DNA of 64,000 nucleotides from Dyella acidisoli (lineage in GTDB: Bacteria > Pseudomonadota > Gammaproteobacteria > Xanthomonadales > Rhodanobacteraceae), in assembly GCF_030160295.1 (NCBI RefSeq), contig NZ_BSOB01000006.1, positions 86,600 to 150,599 on the forward strand. Direction: 5' to 3'. This document shows positions 62,050 to 64,000 of the stretch, one piece after another. The position numbers and the translations under genes were made by a program. Every line of letters starts with the position of its first letter. Within the stretch, counting starts at the first letter, position 1. The notes under the pieces were generated by a model. The model had not been told where the DNA came from, did not search any database, and saw only the letters and a program-made list of their open reading frames with translations.

Positions 62050-63161
62050 GGCTTGGACCCGTTCGAGGGCGCTGCACTCTCTGCGTTCGGCTTGAGCGCG
62101 TGTACGGCACGCAGATTGCGCAACTCACTCAATGCGGCGCCCAGCTTCACCGGTGCGGACGGTTTGAGCTGCGTAAGCAGTGTGGCGATGCGTTGATGCG
62201 CCTGCTGCACGGCGGGCGACTGGGTATCGAACTGCGCAGTCAATCCTGCATCGGCACGCTTCAGCGCGGCGGCGCTGGCGTCCGCATCCCACGCCAACAG
62301 TCCGGCTTGAGCCTGTGCGAAATCCAGCGCAACCAGTTCGCGGGCAATGCGTGCATCGGCAATGTCCACCGGTGCGCCATTGTCACGCCGGATCTGCACC
62401 ACGTTCTTCAGCGCGCGCCAAATGCGGGCCCACACGCTGGTGCTTTCCTGAGCCGCAGGTTCGTCCAGCGACTTCAACGGCAGATTGGAAAGATCGCTGC
62501 GCAACTGCACCACGCTATCGAGCAACTGCGTGGGATCAGCGGACTGGCTCTTGGCCAAAGCTTCGTGCTCGGCTTCGATGCTTTGCTGCACGCCCTTGAA
62601 GGCATTGTCGTTGACGCCAGCCAGTGTTTGTCCGGCCAATGCAAACGCTTGTGCCGCGCCTTGCGCATCATGGAACAGCGCGTAGCGTTCGGCGCCCATG
62701 CGCAGCAGCGATTCGGTTTCGTCCAGACGCATGGCGTCCTGGCCGGAGAGGGTCTTTTCAGACAGCTTGCCGACGGCTTCTTCCAGATCGCGCACGCGCT
62801 GGTCGTGCGACAGCAATTCCTCGCGCAGGGAACGATTGACCTGATCGGCATCGTTCAAACGCTGCAGCAGCAGATTGCCCTGACTGGTGGTCGTGGACAG
62901 TGTGCGCTCCAGCGTATTGGTGCGTTCCTCCAATGCTGCAGTGGTACGCAACGCCTGTGCATTGACGTGCAAGAGCTGCCATTGCCGCCAGGCCACATAG
63001 CCGACACCGATGATGGCGATCAGGGCCAGCAGCAGCGCCAGCGCGAGGGCGCCACCTGCAGGGCGCGCAGGCGGCGTGGGCCGGCTGCTGCGCGCGGAGT
63101 CGGAGGGAGTGCCCATGCCGGGCGCGGTACGTACGTCGGGGGTGAGATCGTCCTGGCTCAT
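62046..63161 (-). CDS. hemX: HemX-family protein (membrane-anchored, coiled coil)
   Basis: The 371-aa protein has a Pro-rich cytoplasmic N-terminus, one membrane helix ('ALALALLLALIAIIGVGYVA', ~38-57), a coiled coil ('ALEERTNTLERTLSTTTSQG', onward to ~140) and a helical HemX domain with 'DETESLLRMGAERYALFHDA'. Despite frequent annotation as uroporphyrinogen-III methyltransferase, no SAM-binding motif is present. It is encoded between hemD and hemY, the standard order. Confidence 0.92.
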   Translation of the reverse strand: MSQDDLTPDVRTAPGMGTPSDSARSSRPTPPARPAGGALALALLLALIAIIGVGYVAWRQWQLLHVNAQALRTTAALEERTNTLERTLSTTTSQGNLLLQRLNDADQVNRSLREELLSHDQRVRDLEEAVGKLSEKTLSGQDAMRLDETESLLRMGAERYALFHDAQGAAQAFALAGQTLAGVNDNAFKGVQQSIEAEHEALAKSQSADPTQLLDSVVQLRSDLSNLPLKSLDEPAAQESTSVWARIWRALKNVVQIRRDNGAPVDIADARIARELVALDFAQAQAGLLAWDADASAAALKRADAGLTAQFDTQSPAVQQAHQRIATLLTQLKPSAPVKLGAALSELRNLRAVHALKPNAESAAPSNGSKP

Positions 63162-63220
63162 GCGCGCATGCTAACAGCCTAAGGATGCGCTGATCAGTTC
63201 CGTGCAGGCGTCGCCAGCCC

Positions 63221-64000
63221 TCAATCGTGGCGTGCGCGTGAACAAACTTCGCAGGCACCGGCCAACAGCTCTGCCTGGACGGCCGACGCCGCCCTATAGA
63301 TGCGCGAGAACCCGGCCGCGCGCGCCGCCGCCTCGATCCGCTCGCTGCTGACGACGGCCGTAGCCTGACGTAGCCGTTCCCATGCCGTGACAGGCAATTG
63401 CTGCCGCAGATTCTGCAGGGCCTCGATACTGGAGAGCAGCACGCAGGCGGTGTCGGCCATCTGCAGCACCGCCTCGGCATGACGCCGGGTCAACCTGGAC
63501 GCAGCGCGTTGGTACACGTGCACCTCACGCAAGATCGCACCGCGCCCGGCAAGCTGCTGCTGCATCAGGCCGCGACCGCCAGGTGCGGTAATCAGGGCAA
63601 CACGCCGGCCCTGTAGGTGTTGCAGCAATGGCAACGCCAACATGCCTTCGCTGTCCTGACGTGACGCGGGCACCTGCGCGGTAACGCCATGCCGCTGCAG
63701 AGCACGCGCCGTGCCCTGCCCCACGGCGACGACTTCGCCATGCGCCTTATCCAGTGGTGCGAGGGCCAACGCGTAGCGAACCGCCGCCGGACTGGTGAAG
63801 ATCAACACATCGTCGTCTTGCGCATCACGCCATTGTTCGCGTGCTTGCTGAGCATCGGAGGTGCCACGCAGAGAAAGGCCGGGGAGCAACAGCGAGGTTC
63901 CGCCCAAGGCGCTTACCTTTTTCGCCAGCGGTGTGCCGGTGCCGGCAGGGCGGGTGATGACGATCGTGCAGCCGGTAAGTTTTTCTCCCTCTCCCCTCTG
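63221..64000 (-). CDS. hemD: Uroporphyrinogen-III synthase, 5' end cut by window edge
   Basis: HemD closes and inverts hydroxymethylbilane to uroporphyrinogen III. The visible 259 codons give the N-terminal 'LTGCTIVITRPAGTGTPLAK', the first-domain 'DDDVLIFTSPAAVRYAL', the hinge 'VVAVGQGTARALQRHGV' and the second-domain 'RVALITAPGGRGLMQQQLAG'. They end near 'AVVSSERIEAAARAAGFSRI'. No start codon is visible before the edge; the most upstream codons read through a GAGGGGAGAGGG sequence that looks like half of a REP hairpin. It is followed by hemX after 59 nt. Confidence 0.9.
   Translation of the reverse strand, partial: QRGEGEKLTGCTIVITRPAGTGTPLAKKVSALGGTSLLLPGLSLRGTSDAQQAREQWRDAQDDDVLIFTSPAAVRYALALAPLDKAHGEVVAVGQGTARALQRHGVTAQVPASRQDSEGMLALPLLQHLQGRRVALITAPGGRGLMQQQLAGRGAILREVHVYQRAASRLTRRHAEAVLQMADTACVLLSSIEALQNLRQQLPVTAWERLRQATAVVSSERIEAAARAAGFSRIYRAASAVQAELLAGACEVCSRARHD

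Noticed and set aside
62046..63161. HemX as a uroporphyrinogen-III C-methyltransferase
   Set aside because: The protein is a membrane-anchored coiled coil without SAM-binding motifs; the enzyme name is a common mis-annotation.
63172..63200. Sequence GGATGCGCTGATCAGTTCC resembling the end of the 287-bp repeat
   Set aside because: Only about 15 positions match one terminal repeat and no partner arm or internal hairpin is present in the 59-bp hemX-hemD gap, so a truncated copy cannot be supported.

Overview
The window looks like chromosomal DNA of a gammaproteobacterium of the Xanthomonadales, most probably a Rhodanobacteraceae-type organism (Dyella/Luteibacter/Frateuria-like). The genus is an inference. 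It rests on high GC, the order prmA - zinc-ribbon/DUF3426 gene - fis - purH, a DUF2782 gene beside polA, a C-rich small RNA candidate behind polA that resembles sX13 of Xanthomonas, a TonB-receptor based sugar-uptake cluster, and abundant REP-type palindromes. I found no tRNA, rRNA, CRISPR array, prophage or complete insertion sequence.

Layout. 1-3.2 kb: a MocR-type regulator (cut by the left edge), divergent from a glutathione transferase and an EamA transporter. 3.3-13.1 kb: housekeeping genes for periplasmic thiol redox (dsbD with a duplicated N-terminal domain, a TlpA-like protein), aroQ, accB-accC, prmA, the DUF3426 gene, fis and purH. 13.2-17.4 kb: a bile-acid-symporter-like carrier divergent from a LysR regulator, a second glutathione transferase, a short EamA protein and a DUF2782 protein. 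17.5-20.5 kb: polA followed by the small RNA candidate. 20.6-24 kb: a LacI regulator and a VOC / DGPF (YCII) / ECF42 sigma factor cluster.

24-39 kb is an alpha-glucan utilisation locus: a TonB-dependent receptor, secreted GH13, GH31, GH39 and six-hairpin-type glycosidases and an inner-membrane sugar permease on the minus strand, and a cytoplasmic GH13 glucosidase on the plus strand. Three copies of a palindrome TGmATACGTATkCA lie upstream of these genes, and a different LacI-type palindrome lies upstream of the GH39 gene. The probable flow is outer-membrane import of maltodextrins, periplasmic trimming, permease uptake and cytoplasmic hydrolysis.

39-50 kb: an HMG-CoA-synthase-like enzyme, a ModE-type regulator, an OprD-type porin, a chitin/cellulose-active LPMO (AA10), uvrD carrying a REP pair inside its reading frame, a FUSC-type membrane protein and a secreted beta-helix protein. 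50.3-60.7 kb: a kdp potassium-uptake operon in an unusual form, with two tiny membrane peptides, kdpA, kdpB, a small acidic protein, an outer-membrane beta-barrel, kdpC, kdpD and kdpE. 60.8-64 kb: hemY, hemX and hemD (cut by the right edge), all on the minus strand.

The most unusual signal is a set of three long non-coding elements (10616-10902, 16519-16805, 54492-54758). Each has ~30-bp terminal inverted repeats enclosing two long hairpins, so a strand can fold into a three-way junction. Two copies are exactly 287 bp and show paired compensatory changes. The third has the same design with mostly different sequence and sits inside the kdp operon.
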